Shown: one piece after another, positions 53,501 to 62,439 of the stretch
How positions within the stretch are numbered: the stretch's first letter is position 1
How the letters are laid out: each line of letters opens with the position of its first letter
Source: Candidatus Litorirhabdus singularis
GTDB taxonomy: Bacteria > Pseudomonadota > Gammaproteobacteria > Pseudomonadales > Halieaceae
Reading direction: 5' to 3'
DNA length: 64,000 nt
Assembly (NCBI RefSeq): GCF_026262625.1
Contig: NZ_SHNN01000004.1
Coordinates: forward strand, 248,001 to 312,000
Made by a program: the position numbers and the translations under genes
Notes under the pieces: generated by a model
Told to the model about the DNA's origin: nothing
The model's input: the letters and a program-made list of their open reading frames with translations, nothing else
Databases searched by the model: none

Positions 53501-55706
53501 TAGCGAGAATATGTTATTGATCCACTACTCGGATCAGTACACAAGCTCCGCGAGCTACGATGCAATCACCGTTACCAGGCAGACTGATCTTTATGATCGT
53601 GTCCTGGCAAAGGAAGACGGAGGGCTGATAGGGGAGTTCAACGCCTTTAATGGTGAGTGGTTGCTCCAGATGGTGACCGCCAATCCAAAAAATCGTAAGG
53701 AACGAAAAGGCATTCTGGCGGCTTATAAGCTCGTAAGTTGCCTCCTCGCTGAATCTGACATCACCTGGGTACCAATGTCAGCCGCCGAGATGATTCGCGT
53801 GTCTGGCAATATTGGACTGAATATGTCTGGAATCGAATTCTCCAGGCACGCGCAGGGTTTTCGCTCGGGCCCTATTTCAGATGACGTATTGTTTGTGGGG
53901 ATCAAGGACGACAGCCTTTATGTGCTACCTCTCGAGGTCAAAACGGGCGTTAGTTATGATTCCAAAAAGGCGATTACACAGGCCCAGGAGTTAGCGCGAT
54001 ACATTGTGGAGGATGTGCTCAACGGTGATGCATTGGAGCGCAAAATATATCGCAGTCTCTTCATTCGCCAGTTGCTGATGCAAGTTGATAAATATTTGCT
54101 GTACTCGGTCTACCCCGATGACTACTTTGCTCCATTGCTGGAGACCAAGGAGTGGTGGCTACAAGGAGACTACGACGTGGCAGCCGTTGCAGAGTATCCT
54201 AGCGGTTTCGTAGTCGCCAATTTGGAAAGTGATACTTGCCTTGAAACAAGCGCAGTCGAGGTAGACGGGATTCTTAAGATTGAGGTGCCTTATAGCTTTA
54301 TACCCGCGACAATCTCTACTTCTCTAAAAACTCTAATGGCGGATAACAGTTCCACTGCTGTTGCTCCCCTGGCAGACAAGTACTTTATGAAGGAGACGCG
54401 GCCTCGAGTATTTAGTTACCAAGAGGCAAAAGCAGAAGATGAGGGTGAAGAGCAGCAACCTGAGGCTTCTAGAGTCGATGCGGGAGCAACCGAGCAAGAG
54501 GCTCCTGAGATTGATGATCCTCAAACCACTGAAGAGCGGGAGACCGCTGGAGTTATTACGGAAAATTCTGGTGATTCTCTTAAGGTATTGATTGGGCATG
54601 AGGTCAATCATAATGAAGCAGTATACTGGGAGCCCACCAACACAGCCAAATTTATGAATACCAACTCAGGTATTATTGGAACCATGGGGACCGGTAAAAC
54701 GCAGTGCACAAAGTCTGTTGTTACCCAGCTGCATAGAAGCCAGCATCTAAACGTAGACGGTAAGCCGATTGGTATGCTGATTTTCGACTATAAGTCTGAC
54801 TACGTAGATGATGATTTTATGGCTGCCACATCGGCAAAGAAGTATCGACTGCACAAGTTGCCCTACAACCCTCTCAGCCTATTTGGCGATACTCCAATGC
54901 TGCCTGTTCACACGGCCAGAGGTTTCTCTGAAACGATGGGTAAGGCATTCGGTCTAGGGCAGAAGCAGCTGCTAAGGCTGCGTAAGCTGATTGCAGAAGC
55001 TTATGAGCTTGCAGGAATTAGCAAGTCTGATCCTAATACATGGTCTAAGTCGGCACCTACCGTAGCCGATGTTTGGTCGCTCTTTATTTCGCAGGAAAAG
55101 GTGGAAGAGGACTCTCTTTATGCCGCCCTGGAAAGCCTTCATGAGCTGGAGATTTTTGAGGACGATGTAACCAAATGTACAAGCCTCTATGAGTTGATTG
55201 ATGGCATTACGGTCGTTGAGCTAGCTGGATATCCCCCCCAAATACAGAACCTGGTGGTAGCCCTTACATTGGATCTCTTCTACTCGCAGATGCAGAAGCA
55301 GGGTAAGCCGAAGGTTAGAGGCGATTATCGACAAATAACGAAACTAATATTGGTTGATGAAGCCGACAACTTTATGTCTCAAGACTTTCCGAGCCTTCGA
55401 AGGGTGTTGAAGGAGGGGCGGGAGTACGGTGTTGGCGTGATATTGTCTACTCAAGATATCACTCACTTTAAAACAAAAGAAAATGACTACTCCTCATATA
55501 TACTTAGCTGGGTCATTCATCGCGTTTCGCAGATCAAGAATCAGGACATTAAGTCGCTCTTCAATAAGGACGATAAGAGTGAGCAGGAACACTTGATGAA
55601 GACGATACGCGGATTAGATAAGCACTATAGCTTGTATGTGGATGGTGATAAGAAGGTCGTCAAAATAAAAGATCGAGCTTTCTGGGAGCTTTTTGATGGA
55701 ATATAA
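50556..55706 (+). CDS. dptH: DptH, phosphorothioation-dependent restriction helicase/ATPase
   Basis: A very large protein of 1716 residues. The C-terminal third carries a HerA/FtsK-type ATPase with Walker A GTMGTGKT near residue 1375 and Walker B LILVDEADNF near 1597. An acidic linker (roughly residues 1290-1340) and an N-terminal region of unknown fold precede it. DptH is the main motor and DNA-cutting component of the Dnd restriction complex. The ATG at 50556, with GGAG nine bases upstream, is preferred to a GTG at 50535. The end overlaps the membrane protein gene. Confidence 0.88.
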   Translation: MSVKLFEEFLASYFLNWANTGVEPGFRYQFQSPNLENSAKLYKSFINPELVSGFVDARGSKLAYTSCGNAKLIPVIHNDQDGLGYTENFISFLRDEVAGQQGEFESTALLIIHNSLLDTIVNSAEDLTSSHSVFNPEEIKAALLDLVDRSGKPESVEISRILLEYQFDLITEDQGSMFGFGTLYTAIADGVIEFHELGLLRDPAIQKMHGPRAAEQIRKRLDSNRALYEQIEDVQEHYPDQLADNLPDLGKPFIARHFPPEKPYSWKDLTYDEIRKEQDRNRDQILEVRSEKSATGELIVRTRGASKSALRARHMLLVVDRERQDFDISLEFTGGKIKLGELKIVDSCQVSPITVGNLQLSSGNVNTSLVLIGAMRELPRFFRIDLTREKTSENFKFHCLVLQKGQFNIDAIRNSFLVDVRNSLVKLQSQETTLPISSAGAGSTAIMTEVGQSFNVIDQDVIDFTDISNEVDRIDFEVISGEAKLKFDVEGAAATDVLSLPLLLDLSNKSNLFNDGLFGVYNRTKERVYINNQEVKGTSRSTELLNYEAGFIDGGLLYCDDGTGEQLSHVDLQEHAPALSAAYRALYQYYSEKNTLPSLCGWGPEYQRLVGSVVKEYRLYLDAIPQKQYLEAGHKRVLQLGMAKLGTKEYILPTHPLVLAYYHYLVSSAVSDKSASFFELPTVTLERLNPQGLLPFIYDSEHDFSYVKAEEDNCFWLHCVAHKDANYSYITKLVKDKISEFSAAFDSLFHNIKNSEARTTLIINSVNNYDNHEVFMGVVAHVVKLRTKTFNVHINIYDEELMENEFDRFAEMGSYDRIKQHYGLNTGVAKDHADTIVDMLRTRVTYSKFTHTEVDSQAYAHLTFFRNNQKVKVIDVNPVEKLSGVCCHGLINGEASASEQGNYITGFGLKGVEHSELPHVEIAKLVGRLIHPARESTVEYRDNSAIALAVDDHFKRLLERSYDSSIWTSIIDPKVTLDFFENSENMLLIHYSDQYTSSASYDAITVTRQTDLYDRVLAKEDGGLIGEFNAFNGEWLLQMVTANPKNRKERKGILAAYKLVSCLLAESDITWVPMSAAEMIRVSGNIGLNMSGIEFSRHAQGFRSGPISDDVLFVGIKDDSLYVLPLEVKTGVSYDSKKAITQAQELARYIVEDVLNGDALERKIYRSLFIRQLLMQVDKYLLYSVYPDDYFAPLLETKEWWLQGDYDVAAVAEYPSGFVVANLESDTCLETSAVEVDGILKIEVPYSFIPATISTSLKTLMADNSSTAVAPLADKYFMKETRPRVFSYQEAKAEDEGEEQQPEASRVDAGATEQEAPEIDDPQTTEERETAGVITENSGDSLKVLIGHEVNHNEAVYWEPTNTAKFMNTNSGIIGTMGTGKTQCTKSVVTQLHRSQHLNVDGKPIGMLIFDYKSDYVDDDFMAATSAKKYRLHKLPYNPLSLFGDTPMLPVHTARGFSETMGKAFGLGQKQLLRLRKLIAEAYELAGISKSDPNTWSKSAPTVADVWSLFISQEKVEEDSLYAALESLHELEIFEDDVTKCTSLYELIDGITVVELAGYPPQIQNLVVALTLDLFYSQMQKQGKPKVRGDYRQITKLILVDEADNFMSQDFPSLRRVLKEGREYGVGVILSTQDITHFKTKENDYSSYILSWVIHRVSQIKNQDIKSLFNKDDKSEQEHLMKTIRGLDKHYSLYVDGDKKVVKIKDRAFWELFDGI

Positions 55707-56229
55707 GCTGAGTGATTTTTTCAGGGAAATTTGGCGAAAACTCAAATGTGTGAAAGAGAACCATCTCTTTCTCTGCTTTTTCTTTGTATTTATCGTGTTC
55801 CTGGGAACATGTGGATTATGGATTGAGCCGCTTTTAGGTGAATACCCACCCAACTGGGATAGGTTTACAGGTGGTCTAAACACCACTGGACTGCTATCAA
55901 TTAGTGCGCCATTGGTAGCGGTAACGATATTCGATTCTGTACTAAGACTCGTAACCAAGTATCGCATCGATCCTGAGTCGATAGATGCGGATCTATTGGT
56001 GTGGTTGACGCTTTTTACGATTATTCTCATCGTGGTTCTTGCCGTGCTGTTTGCACTTGGAGGGAATACGACTAACGGCTACTCGCTATGTGCTATCTCA
56101 GCATGGGTTTTGGTAATCTTCTACTGGGCTATCGCCAATATCGATAATCCTTCATACCAGATACCCGGGGACCCAGGTAACGCCAATGGTACCGATAGCT
56201 ATGATGACCTGATGACGGGAGGGAGTTGA
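55696..56229 (+). CDS. Small membrane protein in the dpt operon
   Basis: A protein of 177 residues with about four hydrophobic segments (HLFLCFFFVFIVFLGTCGLW; GLLSISAPLVAVTIF; LLVWLTLFTIILIVVLAVLF; SAWVLVIFYWAIANI) and a polar C-terminus. I do not recognise the family. It overlaps dptH by 11 bases and is followed four bases later by a DGQHR gene, so it is in the restriction operon. A role as membrane effector or anchor is conceivable. No signal peptide cleavage site is apparent. Confidence 0.78.
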   Translation: MEYKLSDFFREIWRKLKCVKENHLFLCFFFVFIVFLGTCGLWIEPLLGEYPPNWDRFTGGLNTTGLLSISAPLVAVTIFDSVLRLVTKYRIDPESIDADLLVWLTLFTIILIVVLAVLFALGGNTTNGYSLCAISAWVLVIFYWAIANIDNPSYQIPGDPGNANGTDSYDDLMTGGS

Positions 56230-56233
56230 AACT

Positions 56234-57403
56234 ATGGACTATTTCTATTCTGAAGACGCAATACTTGTTGAACAACCCTTTGGTAGTTTTTACATAGCTG
56301 TTATACCGGCTTCGCAACTTGTCGAAATTGCATACTCTCTTCCTGCCACGTACGGTGAGCTAGAGTTAGACGGAGTTCAAAGAGGCCTCAACAAGAAGAG
56401 AGTCGAGAGCATAGCTAGGTTTTGTAAAACTGAGAATGCGCTCTTTCCGAATTCGATTATATTGGCTGCCAATATATTGGAAGACGGATCCGCCATCGCT
56501 AGTGAGCTAGCGTGGACTGTTTTAGATGGCAAACTAAACGTGCCTACGGAGGTTCGCGCCGCATCCATTGTAGACGGTCAGCACCGAATTGAAGGCCTAA
56601 AACTTGCGTTAGCAGAAGGGCTAGACGACTTTGACTTGGTTTGTTCCATCTACTTCGACTTGCCCGCGCCCAGACAGGCGGAGGTGTTTGCTACCATCAA
56701 CTTCAATCAACAGAAAGTTGACAAGAGTTTGGCATATCAACTTTTTGGATATGACCTTGATTCATCAGACCCCAAGTATTGGGCGCCGGATACTTTGGCG
56801 ATTTCCCTTACTCGAATATTGAACAACAACGATAGCTCACCTTTTAAGAACCATGTCTCCTACGGTACATCCAAAAAGTACCTTTCATTCACCAGTGAGA
56901 AAGAGGAAAAAGCATATAGGGAGGACCCTTGGAAAATATCAACATCCACAATGGTGGAGGGTATATCAAAGCTAATATCTTCGAACGCCACGGTTGATAG
57001 ATATGAGCTTCACAAGAAAAGGGTTATAAAGAGGGATCGCAGTGTTCTTCGAGAAAACAAGAGACGTGCTTCTGAACCGTGGAGAGATTTATATTTGTCA
57101 TACTGTGACGCGCAATTATATGACATTGTGGAAAAATATTTCAAAGCTGTGGAAGGTGTTTTATGGGCAGGTTCCGGCTTACCTATATTGAGAAAAACAA
57201 TTGGTATTCAGGCGCTATTTGACCTGTTGAAGGTTGTCGCGGAAGTGGAAAAGGGTGCCCCTGATTTTTCCGTGGACGAATTCAGTCATATTTTGGAAAA
57301 AGTTGATCTTAATGATGTGGGCAACCTTGAAACAAACTATTCTGGATCGGGTCGAAGCCTAATAAAGCAATTACTGGTAGATGCATGCTTTCCAGGCCAC
57401 TAA
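56234..57403 (+). CDS. DGQHR domain protein (DndB-like paralogue)
   Basis: A protein of 389 residues with the DGQHR motif at residues 114-118 (IVDGQHRIEG) and the following INFNQQKVDKSLAYQLFG, as in the DndB family. It is distinct from the dndB gene at 61342, so the locus has two DGQHR proteins. GGGAG precedes the start. It is the last rightward gene before dndE. DndB proteins regulate or tune phosphorothioation; this copy may act on restriction, perhaps with the membrane protein. Confidence 0.87.
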   Translation: MDYFYSEDAILVEQPFGSFYIAVIPASQLVEIAYSLPATYGELELDGVQRGLNKKRVESIARFCKTENALFPNSIILAANILEDGSAIASELAWTVLDGKLNVPTEVRAASIVDGQHRIEGLKLALAEGLDDFDLVCSIYFDLPAPRQAEVFATINFNQQKVDKSLAYQLFGYDLDSSDPKYWAPDTLAISLTRILNNNDSSPFKNHVSYGTSKKYLSFTSEKEEKAYREDPWKISTSTMVEGISKLISSNATVDRYELHKKRVIKRDRSVLRENKRRASEPWRDLYLSYCDAQLYDIVEKYFKAVEGVLWAGSGLPILRKTIGIQALFDLLKVVAEVEKGAPDFSVDEFSHILEKVDLNDVGNLETNYSGSGRSLIKQLLVDACFPGH

Positions 57404-57407
57404 ATTA

Positions 57408-57758
57408 TTAGAGGTTGTCGATTAATCCCATGATGGAATTTCTCTGATCTAACTTCGTAGCTCCGTCAGCAACATGGCAGGCCCATGCGTGATGAGTATC
57501 CCTTCGATTCAGTCCCGGGTATTTTTCTCCAAGTAAGAACTCAACAACCAGGCTATGCTCGCCGAGCCATGTGAATTTGTCTAGCTCGCGGCCACCAAAT
57601 TCCATCGCTCTTTGCTGCACGTCAAAAGTAAATCCTTGCTCTATGGAAACAAAAAACGCTAACCTTGCTCCGATGTTGACCGTCAGGCCGGTATTCGACT
57701 GTAGGCGTCTTAGGCAGTGAGTAGCGCTTTCTGAAATTTTCATTTTGTTTGGCAGCAT
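57408..57758 (-). CDS. dndE: DndE, DNA phosphorothioation protein
   Basis: A protein of 116 residues matching DndE, including LNRRDTHHAWACHVADG near the C-terminus. DndE is a small DNA-binding protein needed for phosphorothioate insertion. The gene is the last of the dndBCDE operon and starts 12 bases after the dndD stop. It ends five bases from the converging DGQHR gene. The ATG at 57758 has no clear ribosome binding site; an ATG at 57743 is possible. Confidence 0.88.
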   Translation of the reverse strand: MLPNKMKISESATHCLRRLQSNTGLTVNIGARLAFFVSIEQGFTFDVQQRAMEFGGRELDKFTWLGEHSLVVEFLLGEKYPGLNRRDTHHAWACHVADGATKLDQRNSIMGLIDNL

Positions 57759-57770
57759 TTTTTTAAATCC

Positions 57771-59765
57771 CTATAACTTAGAACGCCAGAAATAGCCTTC
57801 GTTGAATTCAGAGCAGCCGGCCTTAGAGTCGTAATCAACGGAGAATGCATGTGATATCTCCGGAGATAGTTCACTATAGAAATCCTCATCTATCTCAGTG
57901 TCAGTAGAGAGGATCAGTACTTGATGACTAGCAGTAGGGAAGTAGTTCTTAACGAGTTTGGTTCGGTGTTTAGAATCCAGTCTTCCTAGTGGCGTGTCAA
58001 TTATTATAGGCAGGCTGCGGCCAGATGTGCGGCCAAGAGCTTCTAGCATGGCGATGGCATAAATCTGTTTTTCGCCGGCAGAGAGTTTCTTTTTGTTGAT
58101 TGCCTTTCCATGTCTATCTGAAAGGTTGACGTCGAAAGTGGTAGGGTCAATTTTTGCCTGGATATCCATATCCTCTTTGCGGGCCAGCTTGCCAAATGAT
58201 TTGACGAATTCTTGTTCTAGAATAGCCAGTTTGCGTACTCGCGTTTGCTCAGAAAATTCGCTTAACATGGCTCTAGAATTTGCGGCCAGTTCTATACCTT
58301 GCCCATGGCTCATAGACTTGCTGAATTTCTCGTCAAGATCTCTAAGTCTCCTTAGGTTATCCATAGCCGCTCGCAGCGAACGCTTCGCCTCTTCTTTGTT
58401 CACTTCGATTTGTTTGACTAGCCCACCTCTTTTGCCTTGTAGTTCACCAAGCTCTGCCAATATGTCGTCTAATCGCGACTGCTCAGGTGCACGTGCGATG
58501 TTGGCCGCGGCATTGGCTAGCTCTTCTTCTAACCGTTCTGCTCGCGAACTGAGTTTCTTTAGCTGTTGAACTTGCTGAGGAACATAAGAAGTTACCAATG
58601 TCTGAATTCGACTTAGCTCACTGTCAGAAATATCGTGGATAATGTCGACGCTGTTGTTATCTGAGTTCAGCGGCTCGAGCGTTGATGCGATAGCCTCGTC
58701 AATCGCTTTTTGGTTGCTCTTGCCAACCGCCTTGGTTAGTTCAGCACGCAATTTTCCCATATGTTTGTTGAGTTCTTTTTGAGTCGCTAGTCGATTCTTG
58801 GCAGCTTTTTCCGCTTCCAGCTGTTTCAGCAGGCTCTCTATCGATTTTTTTGCCAACGCTAGGGGAATCGCATCAGAAAAGAGTGCCTTGATTTCATCGT
58901 TCACGCTTGTCTTTTCCTTGATGAGTTGCTCGGAGCGAATCTCTTCGGCCTCTCTAGATTTCGCCCAGGCACCTCCTAGGTCGTTCAGTCGTTGCTGTGT
59001 TGTAGCTACATCGGCGGTGACTGCCACAAGCTCCGTATTAAGCTCTTCACTTTGCGATAAGTAGCTTTGATATTCGGCATAACTCTTCTGATATTGTTTC
59101 TCGAAAGCCTTTAGTTCCTGGGCTATATCTTTAGGGTGCTTTGTCTGCGTGTTTTCGCGCAAATACACGCCAAGATCGGCTCTCAGTCGATCGATGATGT
59201 CTAAACCCAGCAGCCTTTTAATCGCATCTGCTAGCGCCTCATTGCCTTCATCTTCAGCTAAGTCTGCAATTTTTTCACCATCAAAGAAAAACAGATCAGC
59301 AACGCCGATGGGTATAAGTTCATTGAGGAAGCTCTGGAGTTGTTCGCTGCTGAGCCCTTCCAGTACTTGGCCATCTTTATGTATTTCTAGATGCTCGGTG
59401 GTTTTGGTGCCCGTGTGTTCCCAACTACGTACAATTTTGAAATCGTTTACCGTGCCTTGTTTGCCAAAGGTAAAATCTAATTCAATAGAGGATGCGTTTG
59501 GCGCTACAACGCTTTTACGTGGTTTGTGAATATACTCAATCAGTTGTTGATGATAGGCCTGCGTAGAAATACTGCGTCCCATACTGCGCCGACCATAGAG
59601 CGCCAACCTCACAGCGGTCAAGGTAGTAGTTTTTCCCGCACCATTGAGGCCGCCAAAGAGCACAATAGGGCGCTTGTGGCCGTACTTCACTCTTGGAGCT
59701 AGGTCGACAACATGCTGGCCGCTGAACACGCCGAAGTCACTAAGCGTTAGAGATTTTAGAATCAT
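57771..59765 (-). CDS. dndD: DndD, SMC-like ATPase of DNA phosphorothioation
   Basis: A protein of 664 residues. The Walker A motif is GGLNGAGKT at residues 38-46, a long coiled-coil occupies the middle, and the ABC signature LSAGEKQIYAIAML and Walker B PIIIDTPLGRLD are near the C-terminus. It matches DndD, the ATPase that probably opens or nicks DNA for sulfur insertion. The start overlaps the dndC stop by four bases. The gene is in the operon dndB-C-D-E. Confidence 0.93.
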   Translation of the reverse strand: MILKSLTLSDFGVFSGQHVVDLAPRVKYGHKRPIVLFGGLNGAGKTTTLTAVRLALYGRRSMGRSISTQAYHQQLIEYIHKPRKSVVAPNASSIELDFTFGKQGTVNDFKIVRSWEHTGTKTTEHLEIHKDGQVLEGLSSEQLQSFLNELIPIGVADLFFFDGEKIADLAEDEGNEALADAIKRLLGLDIIDRLRADLGVYLRENTQTKHPKDIAQELKAFEKQYQKSYAEYQSYLSQSEELNTELVAVTADVATTQQRLNDLGGAWAKSREAEEIRSEQLIKEKTSVNDEIKALFSDAIPLALAKKSIESLLKQLEAEKAAKNRLATQKELNKHMGKLRAELTKAVGKSNQKAIDEAIASTLEPLNSDNNSVDIIHDISDSELSRIQTLVTSYVPQQVQQLKKLSSRAERLEEELANAAANIARAPEQSRLDDILAELGELQGKRGGLVKQIEVNKEEAKRSLRAAMDNLRRLRDLDEKFSKSMSHGQGIELAANSRAMLSEFSEQTRVRKLAILEQEFVKSFGKLARKEDMDIQAKIDPTTFDVNLSDRHGKAINKKKLSAGEKQIYAIAMLEALGRTSGRSLPIIIDTPLGRLDSKHRTKLVKNYFPTASHQVLILSTDTEIDEDFYSELSPEISHAFSVDYDSKAGCSEFNEGYFWRSKL

Positions 59766-61345
59766 TTAGCGAGCTTCTCGTATTCCGCAGCAAGTTCTTC
59801 CAGCTTTTCGTTGTAGCCAAGTTCTAGTGCTTTTAACTGTGGCTTATGCGTATTGGCGTCCATTTTTATCTTGATATCTTCCAGCGAACCCCAATCTCTG
59901 TTCAGCAGCGTTCCCATTTTCTGGTACAAGCCCTTACGTCGGCTCAGACCGTCCATTGAAAGCTCTAGCTCGATCAACTTCATGGCAAGCTCGAAAGGAA
60001 CCTCATGTTGATTTTCTAACTCTTTTAGTAAATCAGCATCGGTCTGGGTAAATGCTCCTGAATCCTGGTCAGCCCAGTCAAGATCGGTGCCATAGACCTC
60101 TCTATAAATTTGAGGAAGTGTATCGGCCCAGTCTGGCTCATTGGGATCAAACATCCATTCGCGTCGAATGGCATACAATTCCTCGGCTTGGATCAAAGAA
60201 ATGGCTATGCCTTGGTCGTTGAGTTTTTTCTCAATGGAAAGCAGTTCTTTCAACCACTCTTTGCGTTGTTTCATCCAATAGGGGCCAGGAATAGTTTTTA
60301 TTAGAGAGTCTGAATCGTCATTGATAGCCTTGCGTGCATACTGGACTTTACCTGTGCGCCGCTTGTAGTTGCGATACTCGCTCTTGTTCTCTGGTAGTGT
60401 GCTTTTGTAGAGTTTATTGCGAAATTTCTTCAGCTCGATTAGCCATTCATTTCCATTACCAGATTCAATGAGGCCTTCTATTGCTCGGTCTTTGGTTACC
60501 ACAGTGCAGGTCCAGCAGCCAAAACGGGAATTGCCACACGAGGGTGTGCTAGTGTCCGTTACCAATGGGCATTCCCCATCCTCGGTTGAGTCTTTATATA
60601 GATGGAACAGCTCGAAATGATCACCACCCCATGGAGCAGGCGCACCAAGTAAATACATCCAAACGTCGTCATGAGTCCAATCTTCAACCGGGGTGTACGT
60701 TAGCGCACCGGTTAGCGTTGAATGTCGATTGAATCTAGATCCCTTTATCTCGCGCGCCGCTTTCTTTAGCTTCCCATCTTTGTCGCGAACCTCCTTTCCT
60801 TCAATATTGCCTTTTCGGTTGCCACCTTCTTGCTTACGAGCTCCCAGAACGACCACGACTTCCCCAAAGCGGGCAACCTTATCCAAAATAAACTCACTAA
60901 CAGGGTCTATTTTCATGCGCTCAGTGCACCACCTGAAGCTCTGTGTGGGTGCAGGATAGCCCTTACCGAGCAGATTGGCCCAGAAGGTTTGATCCATCTT
61001 GGGTAGCACTATGTGGGCAGATAAGGGGAGTCCCTGCTTCTTCGCTTGCGCATTGATTTGCTCGATAGTGGTAGTAACCATGTTTACTACCATGGGCGTC
61101 TCAACGAGCGTATCGGACGAGATGACATAGATATGCTTGTGGCGCTGAGCCTTCTTCAGCTTGGTGAGTGCCACGTAGATAAGAGACAGAATAGTGGTGC
61201 TGTCCTTGCCGCCGCTGAAGCCAATCACCCAGGGTTTTTCATCTTCCAGGTATAGGGTTTGTATCTCAGTGATTAGGGCAGGTAGTTTGGGGTCATCTGC
61301 TAGCAATTCGTCCATTGATTCATAGAGTGGCTGTTGTTTGCTCAT
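59762..61345 (-). CDS. dndC: DndC, DNA phosphorothioation sulfurtransferase
   Basis: A protein of 527 residues in the PAPS reductase-like family. The PP-loop SGGKDS is at residues 44-49. A Cys cluster (CPLVTDTSTPSCGNSRFGC, then WTC) binds the [4Fe-4S] cluster. DndC activates the DNA backbone with ATP and transfers sulfur. The start overlaps the dndB stop by four bases. Sulfur should come from IscS or another cysteine desulfurase, as dndA is not present. Confidence 0.95.
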   Translation of the reverse strand: MSKQQPLYESMDELLADDPKLPALITEIQTLYLEDEKPWVIGFSGGKDSTTILSLIYVALTKLKKAQRHKHIYVISSDTLVETPMVVNMVTTTIEQINAQAKKQGLPLSAHIVLPKMDQTFWANLLGKGYPAPTQSFRWCTERMKIDPVSEFILDKVARFGEVVVVLGARKQEGGNRKGNIEGKEVRDKDGKLKKAAREIKGSRFNRHSTLTGALTYTPVEDWTHDDVWMYLLGAPAPWGGDHFELFHLYKDSTEDGECPLVTDTSTPSCGNSRFGCWTCTVVTKDRAIEGLIESGNGNEWLIELKKFRNKLYKSTLPENKSEYRNYKRRTGKVQYARKAINDDSDSLIKTIPGPYWMKQRKEWLKELLSIEKKLNDQGIAISLIQAEELYAIRREWMFDPNEPDWADTLPQIYREVYGTDLDWADQDSGAFTQTDADLLKELENQHEVPFELAMKLIELELSMDGLSRRKGLYQKMGTLLNRDWGSLEDIKIKMDANTHKPQLKALELGYNEKLEELAAEYEKLAK

Positions 61346-62439
61346 TGTCTAAATTGCTCTTCCAAAATTTTGCTATCTGCGTTTAGCGGTACGTTTATGT
61401 GCTGCTTGATTAGGTTGGCTGTTAAGGCAACGTTGGCTCTTGCTTTACTGAGTTTGCCATAGACTAGGGCCCTGCCTTCCCAGACTTCTGTGTTAGCGCG
61501 TGACCAATCTATAGTGCTCAGATTCTTGAGCTCTTTCTTCCATGTTTTGGGCTTCTGGCTTATTAGATCTGCACCTGCACTCCCAAGAGCTTGTAGTGTT
61601 ACACCATGCGCGTGCACGTAGTTCTGTCTCAGCTCAGCGGTACTGACTTCTTTGCGTTGCGCGGCTTTCCAATCATGGATATTGCTACAGACTTCCGTCC
61701 AGAACTCCGCGGCTAAGTCCTTCTCCTCTTGGCTTATTGAGTCTTTAGCTGATTTTCTCAAGAGTGCTCGACTCGCGAGTTTGATACTGCTTAATGTGAA
61801 TAACTTGATGCTGCGGTTTGAGAGGCTGGATTTATCCATTTCAGTCAGCCGCCGGAAACAATCTACATTGGCGACGACGTGGCGCGCTAATTCTGAGCTT
61901 GGGTCCCTATGATCATAGAGCGTGCTCAACGAATCATTCGGTCGTACAGCATGTTTGTTCAAGTCAGCGAACATTTGCTGGCTGCGTTTGAGATCTTCGT
62001 CGACAAAGAAGAGCACAGGGATGTGATCATGGCCCAGTTCGTGGGCCTCTTTAATGGCTTCCTCGATGGCCGCACGGCGATGTTGGCCGTCGTTGATCAA
62101 AATTTGAGCGTTCATTGAGACCGTGAGCATTCCTAGGTTTACCGCCGGTCCGGTATCGGCCATGGGTTCAAAGTGGACTTGCTCGTCAACTGAGGCCGTA
62201 ATCGCAGAGAGGGTGTAATTGTTTGGGTTGGCTATCAAATAGTCGGCTATTTCGGGTATACGGCTTTTGTTGAGAGTACGCTGTGCTCTTAGCTCCGGTG
62301 GCACCTCTTCTTCGTCAAAGACGAAAATTTTCGGTACTAGGCGCATGGGGCACATAGCTATATAGCAGGGCCTCCCCGCCTGCACACCCCTAGCGGCTGG
62401 AAAGGTGTGGCTGTACTCGTCGATTAGCGTCTTGGCCAT
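61342..62439 (-). CDS. dndB: DndB, DGQHR domain protein of DNA phosphorothioation
   Basis: A protein of 365 residues with the DGQHR motif at residues 117-121 (LINDGQHRRAAIEEA) and the typical LFFVDEDLKRSQQMFADLNKHAVRP segment. DndB controls the level or specificity of modification and in some bacteria represses the dnd promoter. It is the first gene of the leftward dndBCDE operon. A 20-base palindrome lies about 75 bases upstream (62512-62531), suggesting a regulated promoter. Confidence 0.94.
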   Translation of the reverse strand: MAKTLIDEYSHTFPAARGVQAGRPCYIAMCPMRLVPKIFVFDEEEVPPELRAQRTLNKSRIPEIADYLIANPNNYTLSAITASVDEQVHFEPMADTGPAVNLGMLTVSMNAQILINDGQHRRAAIEEAIKEAHELGHDHIPVLFFVDEDLKRSQQMFADLNKHAVRPNDSLSTLYDHRDPSSELARHVVANVDCFRRLTEMDKSSLSNRSIKLFTLSSIKLASRALLRKSAKDSISQEEKDLAAEFWTEVCSNIHDWKAAQRKEVSTAELRQNYVHAHGVTLQALGSAGADLISQKPKTWKKELKNLSTIDWSRANTEVWEGRALVYGKLSKARANVALTANLIKQHINVPLNADSKILEEQFRQ

